Under the pieces are notes generated by a model. That model made no database searches and was not told where the DNA came from. It was given only the letters and a program-made list of their open reading frames with translations. Position numbers and translations under genes: made by a program. Below are positions 11,004 through 23,340 of a DNA stretch of 64,000 bases, one piece after another. Each line of letters begins with the position of its first letter. Positions within the stretch are counted from its first letter, which is position 1. The DNA is from Lolium rigidum (Eukaryota; Streptophyta; Magnoliopsida; Poales; Poaceae): assembly GCF_022539505.1 (NCBI RefSeq), contig NC_061508.1, positions 32,234,256-32,298,255 of the forward strand, given 5' to 3'.

Positions 11004-12596
11004 TGATGCGTGCGGTCGACACGTCCGTTGGGAACCCCAAGAGGAAGGTGTGATGCGTACGGTAGCAAGTTTTCCCTCGAAAGAAACCAAGGTTTATCGA
11101 ACCGGGAGGAGCCAAGAAGCACGTTGAAGGTTGATGGCGGAGGAGTGTAGTGCGGCGCAACACCAGGGATTCCGGCTCCAACGTGGAACCTGCACAACAC
11201 AACCAAAGTACTTTGCCCCAACGAAACAGTGAGGTTGTCAATCTCACCGTCTTGCTGTAACAAAGGATTAGATGTATAGTGTGGATGATGATTGTTTGCA
11301 GAAAATAGTAGAACAAGTATTGCAAGTAGATTGTATTCAATGTAAAAGAATGGACCGGGGTCCACGAGTTCACTAGAGGTGTCTCTCCCATAAGATAAAT
11401 AGCATGTTGGGTGAACAAATTACGGTTGGGCAATTGACAAATAGAGAGGGCATGACCATGCACATACATGATATGATGAGTATAGTGAGATTTAATTGGG
11501 CATTACGACAAAGTACATAGACCGCTATCTAGCATGCATCTATGCCTAAAAGCCCACCTTCGAGGTTATCATCCGAACCCCTTCCAGTATTAAGTTGCAA
11601 ACAACAGACAATTGCATTAAGTATGGTGCGTAATGTAATCAATAACTACATCCTCGGACATAGCATCAATGTTTTATCCCTAGTGGCAACATCACATCCA
11701 CAACCTTAGAACTTTTTGTCACTGTCCCAGATTTAATGGAGGCATGAACCCACTATCGAGCATAAATACTCCCTCTTGGAGTTAAGAGTAAAAACTTGGC
11801 CAGAGCCTCTACTAATAACGGAGAGCATGCAAGATCATAAACAACACATTGGTAATAGATTGATAATCAATATAACATAGTATTCTCTATCCATCGGATC
11901 CCAACAAACACAACATATAGCATTACAGATAGATGATCTTGATCATGTTAGGCAGCTCACAAGATCCGACAATGAAGCACATAAGGAGAAGACGACCATC
12001 TAGCTACTGCTATGGACCCATAGTCCAGGGGTGAACTACTCACTCATCACTCCGGAGGCGACCATGGCGGTGAAGAGTCCTCCGGGAGATGATTCCCCTC
12101 TCCGGCAGGGTGACGGAGGCGATCTCCTGAATCCCCCGAGATGGGATTGGCGGCGGCGGCGTCTCTGGAAGGTTTTCCGTATCGTGGCTCTCGGTACTGG
12201 GGGTTTCGCGATGAAGACTATATGTAGGCGGAAGGGCAGGTCAAGAGGCGACGCGAGGGGCCCACACAACAGGGCCGCGCGGCCAGGAGGTGGGCCGCGC
12301 CGCCCTGGCGTGTCGCCGCCTCGTCGCCTCACTTCGTTTCCCTTTCGGTCTTCCGGAAGCTTCGTGGAAAAATAGGCCCATGGGCGTTGATTTCGTCCAA
12401 TTCCGAGAATATTTCCTTACTAGGATTTACGAAACCAAAAACAGCGAGAAAACAACAAGCGGCTCTTCGGCATCTCGTTAATAGGTTAGTGCCGGAAAAT
12501 GCATAAATATGACATAAAGTATGCATAAAACATGTAGATATCATCAATAATGTGGCATGGAACATAAGAAATTATCGATACGTAAGAGACGTATCA
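11004..12596 (-). repeat. 5' LTR of element C
   Basis: A 1593-bp LTR starting TGATACGTCTC and ending GCACGCATCA on the minus strand. The outer edge joins GTGAC at 12597-12601. It is nearly identical to 5927-7523. Confidence 0.93.
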
Positions 12597-12601
12597 GTGA
12601 C

Positions 12602-14281
12602 ATCGTTAAGCTTACGATAATCCGTACATAAACGACTGGCACCGTCCTTCTTATCCACAAACAAAACTGGGGATCTCCAAGGTGATGCAGTCGGTCGAAT
12701 CAGACCTTTGGCTAGTAATTCATCCAGTTGCTTCTTCAGTTCAACTAGTTCTGCTGGGTTCATGCTATAGGCTCTCTGGGCTATAGGTCCTGTTCCGGGA
12801 ATTAACTCGATGATAAACTCAACCTCCAAACCTTTGGTTCCTAGAATAATCAGATTGGCAAGGAACTCTACTTCATGTATTATGATGGGTACATTTTTGC
12901 AAAATTTTCCGGCTTTGGTGGTTGATCCGGGGATTTGAACTATCATGACATGCTTCAAGCTGATAGGTTGAATTTTACTTGTGGATGCAAAGTATTCCGT
13001 GACAAAAGAATGAGATGCTCCGGAATCAAACAACACTCTGGCAGGTACTGAGTTGACGGAAAACATACCCAGTACAACATCTGGTGCTTCCTGGGCTTCT
13101 TCGGCGTTCATGTGGAAGAGGCGGCCGTTGCGGTTGTTGGGGTTGTTGGGGGCGAACTTCTTGCCGGTGGAGACGCGGAGTTGCTGCTGAGCAGGTGCAG
13201 CGGTGTTTCCGGCGAGCTTGGCGAGTCTCTTGGGACACTCGTTGGAGTAGTGTCCCACCACTCCGCACTCATAGCAGGTGATGGTAGACTTGTCCTTGGG
13301 GGCGACGGGGACGGTGTTGCTTCCGGTTCTGGGGGCAGTGTTGGCGTTGTTGTTGTTGGGGTTGGGAGCCCTGGGCGGAGCGCGGTTGAAGTTGTTGTTG
13401 TTGTTGTTGTTGTAGTAGTAGTTGTTGTTGTTGTGGCCTCCTGGCCTGGAGTTTCCTCCACTCCGGTTCTGATAACCGGGGCGCGAGTTCTGCATAGGGG
13501 GCTTGTTGTTGTTTCTCGGAGTGTAACCTCCGCCTGAGCTGGGGCGATACTTCGGGGCATTGCTAGGCCCACTCTGGTGCATCATGCGGCGTTTGCGGTT
13601 CTCATTGGCTTGGTTCAGCTTGCCCTCCATCTGGATGGCGGAGTCAACAAGGGCTTCAAGGTCGGTGAAGGGGATGTTGACTAGGACAGTCTGCATCTCA
13701 TCATGCAGTCCGTTCAGGAATCTCTCCTGCCTCTTCTCGGTGGTGTCGGTCTCATCGGGGGCGTACCTTGACAGGGTAAGGAACCTGTCGCGGTATTCTA
13801 CCACCGTCATGCGACCTTGCTTCAGTTCACGGAATTCATCCCTCATCTTCTTGATAAGACCCGGGGGTACATGGTACTTGCTGAACTTGAGCTTGAAGTC
13901 TGCCCAAGTCATGAATTGACCCCCGTTCATGGCACGGGTGCTAGTCCACCAGGCTCGGGCTGGTCCAGCGAGATAATGGGTTGCAAACAGGACCATCTCG
14001 TTGGCTTCCACTCCAGCTACTTCCAAGTTGTTCTCCATGGTCTGAAGCCAGTCATCGGCATTGAGTGGTTCCTCCGTCTTGCTAAACACCGGAGGGTTGG
14101 TGTTCTGAAAGTTCTTGAGCTTTGATCCTGGGTGATCATGATTCCCATGGCCTTGGTTCGCAAGGTTTTGCAGTGCTGCTATGTTGGCCTGACGTTCAGC
14201 TCTTTCAGTCTCCCTGTCTGCCAGCAGGGTTTGCAGCAGTTGCATCATGGCCTCGTTGTTGTTGCGATTGGGAGGGGCCAT
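12602..14281 (-). CDS. B gag-protease and start of RT
   Basis: The frame starts at 14281 (MAPPNRNNNEAMM) and stays open for 560 codons until it meets element C. Residues about 60-230 form the retrotransposon gag domain (DDWLQTMENNLEVAG, ARAWW, FREL..GRMTVVEYRDRF). A basic and Asn-rich linker follows (about 240-335). Next come a CCHC zinc knuckle, CYECGVVGHYSNEC, and an aspartic protease with VLFDSGASHSF. The last part is the RT entry (GLIRPTASPWRSP, DYRKLNDVT). The final eight residues of the visible ORF come from C. Gag would form the particle and the protease would cut the polyprotein. Confidence 0.93.
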
Positions 14282-14512
14282 CTGGATATACAGAAGATCA
14301 TAAGATAAGAGGGAAAATTCTATGGTTTATTTTGGATAAGTTCAAAAAAAAACTTTAAAACTTGAATGCTTTTGATAACAACACACATTCATTCAGTCAT
14401 TCATTCAACATAACACATTACAAGCTAACACCCAACTCCTTCCATGGTTTGAAGAACCATGTCACATGCTACGATACAACGGACGGGATACAACTCACAC
14501 CTACATAAGTGC

Positions 14513-15325
14513 TCAAGTGCAGCTACCCTCGTCGTCAACGTCAATCGGAACGACGTCAGCAGGTCCTGGCTCCAGAAACGCGTAATCCTCCTCCTCAGTG
14601 AACTCGTCCTCCTCAAAGTCGTCGTCGTCGCTAAGGAAGGCGTCTCCTCCCTGAAGGTCAATACCGTCATCATCCTCCTCCATCTCCTTCAGCTGGTCCT
14701 CCTGGGTCTTGATGGTGGCCTCCAGTGATGCGATCTGTGCGCGAAGGCGATCAATAGTAGCGTCCCTCTTGGCACGCTGCAGGCGGAGCTTGTTGCGATC
14801 CTTGGAGAGCATCTTGATGGCATTAGCATGGGTTGCCAGAGCGAGGTGGGTCTGGTTGGCGTACGCACGAGCGTTGTCCAGATCCTGTTGCGTGTGATAC
14901 AACATGAAATCCAGATGCTCTGCGTGGTGCCTCAACTCAGGGTGAGACTGCAGCGCCATGGGCACTCCTGCTGCATCACGCCTCACAAGGTGAGCGAAGC
15001 GGGACGCAAGTAGGCGCACCACGTTCTGTCCACAGAGACGCGCAAGTGCCTCCTGGAGGGCTCTTGCGAGTCCGTCGAGCCAGTTGCTCTCACGGAAAGA
15101 GAACAGGATCCTCTCCGAGTTGGGAGACTCCATCGTGCCTCTCAGATCTGCAGTGATGATCCACTGCAACTCACCACCGGGCTGATCGTTCACCTGAATC
15201 CCGTGGAACTCAGGGTGAAGGCGCCCAAGAAAGGCCGAGACAGCGGTGAGGTCGTGCTCAAAAACCAGACTTCCACTGTTTCCAAGCTGGTAGAACTTCG
15301 CGTTGATGGGTTCATTCGGCTCCAT
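14513..15325 (-). CDS. Extra ORF of element B between PBS and gag (270 aa)
   Basis: A complete 270-codon frame lies between the PBS (15539) and gag (14281), in the same direction as gag. The start at 15325 (MEPNEPINAKFYQLG) is the first ATG. The N-terminal half is globular in composition. Residues about 165-215 are a likely coiled coil (RNKLRLQRAKRDATIDRLRA). The C-terminus is very acidic (DDDDFEEDEFTEEED). No polymerase, nuclease or zinc motif is seen. The intact frame in a recently inserted element suggests it was functional. Additional ORFs are known in plant Ty3/gypsy elements, but I cannot name this one. Confidence 0.8.
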   Translation of the reverse strand: MEPNEPINAKFYQLGNSGSLVFEHDLTAVSAFLGRLHPEFHGIQVNDQPGGELQWIITADLRGTMESPNSERILFSFRESNWLDGLARALQEALARLCGQNVVRLLASRFAHLVRRDAAGVPMALQSHPELRHHAEHLDFMLYHTQQDLDNARAYANQTHLALATHANAIKMLSKDRNKLRLQRAKRDATIDRLRAQIASLEATIKTQEDQLKEMEEDDDGIDLQGGDAFLSDDDDFEEDEFTEEEDYAFLEPGPADVVPIDVDDEGSCT

Positions 15326-15538
15326 CTGAAAGCGAAATGGATGAGTAAGTTAGAGAGTGAACAAGTGTGGCAAAATTTTAAGTACATTCGAATAAGAAAG
15401 GGCATGATTCATCAAATTTCGAAAAAGTCTCAAAGGCAAGAATGTGAGTAAATTTTCATAAATATTCTCTTCATTTAATTTCGAAGTTAAGTTTTCATGA
15501 ACGTCCATTCTAACTAGGGTCTCCTAAGGTCAAACAAT

Positions 15539-15551
15539 GGCTCTGATACCA
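15539..15551 (-). other. Primer-binding site of element B (initiator tRNA-Met type)
   Basis: On the minus strand TGGTATCAGAGCC follows the LTR end (TTGACA) after three to four bases. This matches the 3' end of plant initiator tRNA-Met, the usual primer of this type of element. Confidence 0.9.
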
Positions 15552-15554
15552 ACT

Positions 15555-18470
15555 TGTCAACACCCGGATTTTTAAGTCCAGATGCCTATTATGTCATTCA
15601 TCGCAATCCCAGGAATATTGTTGTTGCGAGGCATAATAGTTAAGGATCACAGTCATCATTTATTACAAACCATAATGTCTTACAACTTGAATCACATGAT
15701 CCATGTTACAAAAAATAGTTGATCTATTGATCAACGAACAAACACAAGTTCATAGCGGAAGCGTAAAGATAAAGGGACTCTCTAGTCCACAGGCCAACGC
15801 TTGACGTCGGAAGACTCCTAGTTGTCGTAGGCGTCCGGCTGGTCATCTCCTTGGTTGTTCTGTTCATCTTCATACTCTGGCCATTTGAATAGCCAGGGAC
15901 AAAGCCGTAAGTACTTTAAGTACTTGCAAACTAACACTAATGTAATTACTACAATTTTAGTAAGGGGTGCTAAGCTCTAGTTTAATTTGCACAAAGCCAA
16001 TTTTAGTTCACAAGTATTTGAGCAAAGACTTATTCATGAGCTAACTAACTCAAGTGGGAACATTAGTGTCATTCCCACAACATTTGTTGTATTTCAAACC
16101 AGTCACCAATTCATCATTCATTTCACCAACATTTTCAAAAAAAATCGGACACCGGAAACTGTATGGCCTTTCCAACCGTCCGTAACCGTGGACACGGCTA
16201 TTCGAATAGGTTTACACTCTCCAGAGGTTGCACACTTGTGCCACAACATTTGATTTCATCCGTCGGGATAACCCCGAATCATCGTAACACAGTACGCGGA
16301 TCATCAACCATAACCTTTCACATACAAACCCTAGTATGAGCACCTCTCCCCATGAGCTTGGCCTCCCGAGTGAAGACCAAGCTGTCAACTCTGGGAAGCT
16401 GCACGGGAGCTTGGCCTTACAATTCACCTCAAATCACATCTGTTCTCAACAACGGAGGCAGCCTCGGCATAGCCCCTATGATGTGTGTTCAGAGGGAACT
16501 CATACTAAGATGCATAAACTTCCAGTTAAGCCCTACCCATAATCAGGTATTGTGGGGGTACTCCAAATTGGAAAGGTATCGCATTCAAACCAATATCAGT
16601 TTTGTATCAAAAATCACCATCTTCTCTTGGTCATTTTCACCCTCAAAGATCATTCAATGGAATGACTCATCATTCCAAGGTTTCAAATTCATTTCAAAGT
16701 CACAAGTTCCCATCTAGAGTAGTCAAGTTTTAGTATTTTAGCACTAGCACTAATCATGAGGGGTGCTATCTTGCTTGGCTAGCTTGAGACTATCTTTGCT
16801 ACACTAGTAATCTTATTCACTTAGACCAAGTTAACTTATCCAAGTAACTCTTTGAAATAAGCAAGTAAAACTTGTATAGTAAAAACTTGGGATAGGCTTG
16901 TGTTAAGAAAGATAAGGTTCATGGTGCCTTGCTCCAAAAGAGCTTTGCACTTTGCAAGAGTATTAGCTTGCCTTGGTAGTTCTCAAGGTTCTCTTCTTCC
17001 TCCTCTTGGTAGTATCCTTCCTCTTCCTAGTATTCTTCGGTGCTAGCGTCTAAATTTGAATACGAGTATAATTACTCACTAATTCAATGGCTATTCCCAA
17101 ACATCATATATATTCACACAACTAAGCTAAGCACACAATTAATTCAATTAAGGTGCATTAGTTGTGTGACTTGAGGAAATAAAATCATTCCCTCTTATTC
17201 ATATGTGAAAGTTAATTTCCATAGGGTTCTTGAGGAATAATTTCCTCTCATTGAAATCTTCTTAAGATTTAATTTCTCAAACAATAATACATGAACTTAT
17301 GTTGACCTAAGTCAACCATTCATTATCATCATTTGAGAAAATGATTTAAATGAGGTAGAACACCTCATACCATTTCATAACTCTACAAATGATTTAAATC
17401 TCCAAGTATTTCATATAAGAGTGTTTGACCAGGGGTTCAAACATCACATGAATTTACTTGAGACAAGATTTTAAATGAAGTAAAATACTTCATATGATTT
17501 CTATATTAGTTTTGGACAATATCACTTAGGTAAAATAGCCATATTGTCCCTTATTTAAACTAGGGCATGATCATGCAAAGTGACCACACCATTTTCTTGC
17601 AGAAACAATTAGTGTAAGTCAAATGTGAGCTATTGGTGTTGGAATTAACTAAATATCTATTTTGGTTGATTTTTAGGATTTAATTGAATGTGCAAAAGTC
17701 TCTGGCTTGTTCTTTTTGTCACATTATTTTTACAATAGAGATCAAGGTGAGACCAGTGGCAAGTTGTAGAACTTTTCCATAGATTTCTAACAATATAAAG
17801 TTTGCTAAATTTGGCAAAGCCAAACAGATTCTATGGATTTTCAAAGTTGGAGCCAGTATAGAAATTAAATGGATTTGGAAAATTCAGATTTGAATTACTG
17901 GGCTGCGCGGGAAAGCTAACTGGGCCGAAACGAAATAAAACAGCTCAAGTCCAGCCCACCACGCGTTCACGCACGCGTGGGCTGTCTGACGGTGGGCTCC
18001 ACCCGTCAGTCACTCATAACAGCCGAATCGGTATGGACTAACGTGGGGCGTTGGATTAGAACGACATCGGACGGCACAGGGCTATCGTCGTCTCCGGCGA
18101 GATCAGGTCACTGGCACGGCGGCGGTAGGGGGTCAGAGAGCTCACCGTGGCTCCAGCTAGGGTTGGCAGTGTGCGTGATGACGTTGTGGACGACGGCGAG
18201 GCAGCCTGTAGCAGCGGCGTCGCTCGAGGTGGCCTGGATCGACGGCGATTTCACCGTGGCTTCCGCGGCTCCGATTGTCCAATTGGGGCAGCTCCGGTGA
18301 CGATTGAGGTGGCTAGCGGTGCTAGGAGAGGCGGTGGTGAGAGGAGATCATGGTGGTGTGCTTGGTTTGGTCCGGGGAGTGCTCTATTTATAGGAGGGAG
18401 GGGTTGCTGCGGGGCATGGTGCGGGTCGTCGTGGGCGCGGCGTCTCCGGCGAGCTAGAGAGCTAGGTGGT
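15555..18470 (-). repeat. 5' LTR of element B, inner part
   Basis: This is the PBS-proximal 2.9 kb of B's 5' LTR, beginning TGTCAACACCCGG on the plus strand. Element A2 follows at 18471, and the rest of the LTR resumes at 30324. Total LTR length is about 4.1 kb. Open frames near 17977-18581 run across the A2 junction and show no domain, so they are not called. The stretch is otherwise AT-rich and without recognisable genes. Confidence 0.85.
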
Positions 18471-19643
18471 TGTTATCACCAGAATTTGACCGAGTCAGAG
18501 GTGGGCCACGATCAAGATGGGCTTAAAGATTATATACGGAAGAAATACGTGAATCGGCCTTATATGCAAAGTTTGGGCTAGTTTGCCCTTGTATCTGTAA
18601 CATATTAGATTACGTATCGGTTAGTTAGAGTTTGACCCGTGCACGGTTAGGTGCACACCTGAATTAGAAAGTCCCCTGGACTATAAATATGTATCTAGGG
18701 TTTATGAAATAAACAACAACCAACGTTCAACACAATCAATCTCGGCGCATCGCCAACTCCTTCGTCTCGAGGGTTTCTCCCGGTAAGCACCATGCTGCCT
18801 AGATCGCATCTTGCGATCTAGGCAGCATAAGCTTATTTACGTTGTTCATGCGTTGCTCGTGCTGAAGCCTTTTTGATGGCGAGCAACGTAGTTATCTTAG
18901 ATGTGTTAGGGTTAGCATTATTCTTCGTATCATATGCTGTCGTAGTGCAACCCTCATACATCTAGCCGCCCTTACACCTATCTTAGGTGTAGGGGATAGG
19001 TGTAAGGGCGGCACCCCGCTTGATCATTGTTTAGTAGATCCGATCCGTTACGATTGCTCCTTGTTCTTCAAGGATTAGTTTAATATCCGCAATAGTTAGG
19101 CCTTACAAAGGGTTGGAGGATCCAGCGGCGTGTAGGGTGTAGTTTGCTAGCCCTAGACAGGATGTTCCGGGGATCAACCTCGTGTTGGTTTTTAGGCCCT
19201 GTCTAGGATCGGCTTACGATCACCGTACGCGAGCGCGAGGCCCAATCGTGAGTAGGATGATCCGATTGTGCGGTGAAAACCCTAAATCGTCGTAGATCGC
19301 TTTAGCTTTATCTTGATCAAGCAGGACCACCATATATTCGTACACCTCGTATGAATCATGGGTGGATCGGCTCTTTGAGCCGATTCACGAGACAACTCGA
19401 GAGCCGATCGAGGCTCGAATTTAACGTTTACGTGTATGCCATGCGAGAAACTAAGCGAGGCATCATCCGGCACCTTCCGACCAGGTATAGGTCGGGTGGC
19501 ACGCCCTTGCGACGGCATCGGACGTGTGACCGGAAGGCTTTGCGGGCCGTCGCTGCGAGGGACCGGGGCCAGCCGCGGCCCTAGTTGTTCCCGGCTCTAC
19601 GGTGTTGCCGGTCGCTGCCCGCCGGTGGGTTTCGACCGCAACA
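18471..19643 (+). repeat. 5' LTR of element A2
   Basis: About 1173 bp, from TGTTATCACC to CGACCGCAACA. Hairpin 1 is at 18793-18827. Hairpin 3 (from about 18966) is altered: an extra GGATAGGTGTAAGG gives a perfect 18-bp stem that the 3' LTR does not have. The GC-matched sequence CACGCCCGGTGGGAC right after the LTR is the candidate PBS area. Confidence 0.9.
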
Positions 19644-19845
19644 CATTCGGCACGCCCGGTGGGACGATCTTCGACATCCACCGCATCGCCATCTACATCC
19701 GAGATGGCGGAAAGCACTCCGGTCAAGTACGAGGATCTGCCTGACGAGCTCAAGAAGAAGCATGACGAGATCAAGGCAGTCCTCGAAGCCGACCTCATCG
19801 GCTCTTTCCACAGAACCCGCTCCCACGGCGTCAGGTGGAAGGGGT

Positions 19846-20232
19846 TGACATAGGCATCCCAAATGGGCCTGCCTAATATAGTACCCGGGGTTTATTGAAG
19901 GCCCACTACCCGAAGAATAAGAAGACTCGAGAGCCCAAGATGTATTTAAGGAAAAGATAGAGTTGTAATAGGAAGTGTTATTTGTAATCTGGCGGGATGA
20001 GTTAGAAACCATCCCGGACTATGTAATCCTTGTATAGCACGAATCCCTCGGCTCCACCTATATAAAGGGGGGGTCGAGGGACGAGAAGATCATCGAATCA
20101 TTGTACGCAAACCCTAGCTTTCATATTCGTCGAGTACTTTTCGAGCTGAAACCTTCGAGATCTACTTGCCCTCTACTTCTAACTAAACCCTAGCCTACAA
20201 TCCATAGGCATTGACAAGTTAATCCCTTGTCA
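19846..20232 (+). repeat. 5' LTR of the gag-only element
   Basis: 387 bp, TG...CA ends. A TATA box (CTATATAAAGGG, about 20059) lies two-thirds along. Its near-identical partner is at 24224-24609. Confidence 0.95.
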
Positions 20233-20234
20233 AT

Positions 20235-20252
20235 TGGCGCCGTCTCGTGGGA
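20235..20252 (+). other. Primer-binding site of the gag-only element
   Basis: TGGCGCCGTCTCGTGGGA lies two bases after the LTR end, the normal place for the tRNA primer site. The tRNA is not assigned. Confidence 0.75.
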
Positions 20253-20278
20253 ATTAGAGGCGTAAGGATCTGATCTCG

Positions 20279-22109
20279 ATGGCACGTTCAAGATCTTCGA
20301 CATCGTCAACCGGAAGCAACACTATGGATCGAGGTAAACGAGATCGCTCACTGGTCCTGTTGATTTTGTTCCTCACCCACCCTCCCGTTTGGATGCATAT
20401 GCGTATCTGGCGGAGCCCTTGGAGATGACGTTCGGAAGGTTCCACTTTCGCGTCGGGAAGGAAGGATCGTATCGTGTCGAAATTCCGATTTCGTCGGGAT
20501 CGTCGGCGGTCGATTCTGAATTTTCAAGCTATGCATCATCAACTGAGTCAGAAGAAGAAACTTCGGCAACACGCTACGTCGGCATCGAGCAAGAGAGAAA
20601 CTCGCCAAGATCTTCGACAACGCATCGTTTGGGTCATCTGCGGACTCATATATAAGCGATGGCTCAAGCGATGTCGACGATTACGACTTCGTCGACAAAT
20701 CTCTCACAGTGGGCAAGGTCTTCATCAATCTCAACAATGATGTCACCGAACCCAACATAGATCCGAGTACAAAATATCATCGGATTTATGCTATCGAAGA
20801 TCAAGAGGAAACATCGGAGGCTTTCGACCAATTGGAAAATCCTTTTGTCGATCCCTCAGATCTAAGGAGAGGTATGGGCACCAAATATGTCGGGCCCACA
20901 CCACGCGTCGAGTCCAACTTCCACGAGCAGCACTGGGATAGAGCGGCAAAAGCCATAGATGGTTCGAGAACCAATGACGACAACGGCTACAGCTCAAGAA
21001 GCTGCAAGCTTATCAATATATGCTCGCACGAACTGCCCGAGAAATAGAAAAACAGACATGACTGAGTTGAACAAGAGAAAGGCGGCGGCTTACGCATCCG
21101 AGCGGGAGAAGGGCAGATCTAAGTGGACAGTCTAGAATTTCGGGTGATAGCCACGGGGAGGCTCGGAACGAGAGGAAGATCAAGGCTACAACACATACCC
21201 GAAGCGAGACGAGAGTACTTGGTTCAAAACCTCGACATGTCCTTTATGTCGATAGATACAAGAGGAAATATTATCCCTAGGACACCGGAAGCCGGGTATA
21301 TGGCGACACAAGCTTACATCCTCGCATCCAAGCCACCCCCGGGAGATCCAAGGGAAACATTATACAACATGGCATTAGCAGGGAGTTGGAGCTATGGGGA
21401 CAGCGTTCGTAGCAACGCCTCCCAAAGGAGCGAGCAAGGCAAAATAGTCCACGACCTGCGGCGAGTAACGGCGGCAGCTCCGGAAGGACCAAGTGGAGCA
21501 AGAGACACGGGAGTGCAAGCAAGGGTCGACGAGCAAGGCAAAGCGAGAAGAGATCATCGGCGAGTCCCGGAGCTTAATGACGAGGATATGTGCGGTCTAC
21601 CGTGCTTCACGAGAAGAGTCCGAAAAACTCGAGTCCCCTCGGGATTCAAGTTACCCGATCACTTCAAAAAGTTTGACGGCTCGCAAGACCCGGAGGACCG
21701 GTTAATTGATTACCTCGAGACGGTGAAGCTAACTGGAGGAACTAGAGCAACAGCCATGCAAAGTATTCGGGTGCACTTAAGTGGAGCCGCACGATCTTGG
21801 ATCAAAAAACTTCCGCCGGGATCCATCGGCAGCTGGGAAAGTTTCGAGGACGTTTTCGTCAAGAACTTCGGATCCACATGCAAGAAGCCTGCATCGTTGG
21901 AAGAGTTGAGGGCGTGTCGACAAAAGCCGGATGAGTCAATGAGAAAATACATCCAAAGGTGGAACATCATAAAAAACTCGGCGAGAAAATATATCCGACG
22001 AGAGAGCAATAGATGCGTTTGTCGCAGGAATCGGGCGCGGAGATTTTGTCGAGGACTTGGGAAGGACCAATCCAAAAACAGTATCCGCGTTGATGGAGAT
22101 AGCAAATAG
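20279..22109 (+). pseudogene. Gag of the TR-GAG element (frameshifted)
   Basis: A first ATG at 20279 (MARSRSSTSSTGSN) begins a gag-like region that changes frame several times. The core lies at 21123-22109. It carries GFKLPDHFKKFDGSQDPEDR, then AARSWIKKLPPGSIGSWESF and FGSTCKKPASLEELRACRQK, the usual layout of the Retrotrans_gag family. After about 21980 the sensible frame shifts again. Gag-type sequence (GPCQIHFFLDSNGKRQSGH) continues to about 22500. The breaks suggest this copy is not now translated as one protein. Confidence 0.8.
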
Positions 22110-22744
22110 ATGGGCGAGACGGAGAAGACGCTGTCCACAATAAACGACACAGGTCGCCAGAGGAGGACCGTGGTCGAAATTATCAGACGAGGCGACGATT
22201 TCCTCGGCGGTATCCGAATTACGACGCCCCAGGGCAAATTTCGGCAGGATTTCGGTCAAATACAGGAGCAAGCAACGAGAGACGATTATCGGAGAAGCAA
22301 TGAGCAGCGAGGCGATAATAGGGACGACTCCGTACCGAGGCAAAATAGTGGGCCAAGGTTTCCACGACCTTTTATGTCTCCCGAAGAAATGCTGAACGGA
22401 CCGTGCCAGATTCATTTCTTCCTCGACAGCAATGGGAAAAGACAGTCAGGACACTCGCGAGAAAGATTGTCGAAATTTCCAAGCAATGTTCGGATGTGCG
22501 TAAAACGCTCACGCACGAGCAGCACGAGAGAAACCCTCGGGAGCCTAGGAGCGAAGTTCATCTACCGCCACCTCCCGTGATTACAGAAGGCAATCAACAC
22601 CAGCTCAGAATAGCGGCAGCACCTGCACCACCACCCTATGTTGATCCTAACTCCAACGGAGCCGTGTCGATGATTCAGAAGGGAAGGCCATCTAATAGAG
22701 CTCAAAAAGTAATCTCACGACAGGTGTTTATGGCGGAGAAAATG

Positions 22745-22950
22745 CCTCCACCAACGAGTTGAGTACCTCAATTGGTCGGGGCAAGACATCGGCTTCACCA
22801 TAGCGGACCACCCGCAGCAAGTTCCTCGACCAGGGCAGTCAGCACTCATTTTGCCAGCAGTTATCGCAGGATTTGACGTTTCTCGAGTATTCATAGATGG
22901 TGGCAGCAGCTTAAACCTCATGTATGCAGATACATTGAGGAAGATGAAGA
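22745..22950 (+). pseudogene. Aspartic protease remnant of the TR-GAG element
   Basis: The frame read here contains PGQSALILPAVIAGFDVSR and then VFIDGGSSLNLMYADTLRKM, the retropepsin active-site motif (DGGSS) of gypsy elements. The sequence then turns to unrelated non-coding DNA, so the element ends its coding part exactly after the start of protease. RT and integrase are absent rather than degraded. Confidence 0.75.
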
Positions 22951-23340
22951 CAGGTTTATATAAGAATTGGGTGAAGCAGTGTACCGTTGGATGAGGAAAT
23001 CGTGTGGTGAGAATTGATTTTCTAGTTACAAGGGCAAAAAAGTATTTTTGCTGGGATAGGCGTTACCGTACGTGCGCCGTAAAAGCGGAGGACGTGTGTC
23101 CCCCACTTGCACGACGTGTCAACATGGTGGGAACGATGGACCCACAAAGCGAGAAAAATATCGACCATTGATAGAGTTGAAGAAAATTTGACAAGGTAAA
23201 ATATGTCGACAAGAGAAAGGAGAATGGCGACGAGGATAAGTTATTTGAATGCATCGGGAGCCTTTGGTCGAAACAAGTTTTTGCCCAAATGCTCGGGGGC
23301 TACTTCGAAAAAAGAAAAATTTCGACAATGGAAAATATAG

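Larger units (their letters stand above)
5927..12596 (-). mobile_element. C: complete non-autonomous LTR retrotransposon (6670 bp) inside B's RT
   Basis: The element is bounded by GTGAC at 5922-5926 and 12597-12601, a 5-bp target duplication that interrupts B's RT codons. Its coding strand is minus. LTRs are 11004-12596 (5') and 5927-7523 (3'). The PBS-like TGGCGCCGTTGCCGGGG lies about 10 bases inside the 5' LTR. There is one ORF (10766-10122) and a long non-coding 3' half ending in an AAGCTTGGGGATGC tract next to the 3' LTR. No gag, RT or integrase is recognisable, so it must depend on proteins of another element. Confidence 0.93.

Noticed and set aside
13112..13537. Plus-strand 141-codon ORF rich in Val/Gly
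   Set aside because: Shadow of the Asn-rich linker of B gag on the opposite strand; the GTTGTT run is the complement of Asn codons, not a regulatory microsatellite.
15539..15551. tRNA-like sequence TGGTATCAGAGCC and similar at 49951-49963 and near 54813
   Set aside because: Only the primer-binding match to a tRNA 3' end; no cloverleaf, so no tRNA gene.
17977..18581. Overlapping GC-rich ORFs on plus strand
   Set aside because: They lie in the LTR of B and run across the junction with A2; no domain or codon pattern supports a gene.
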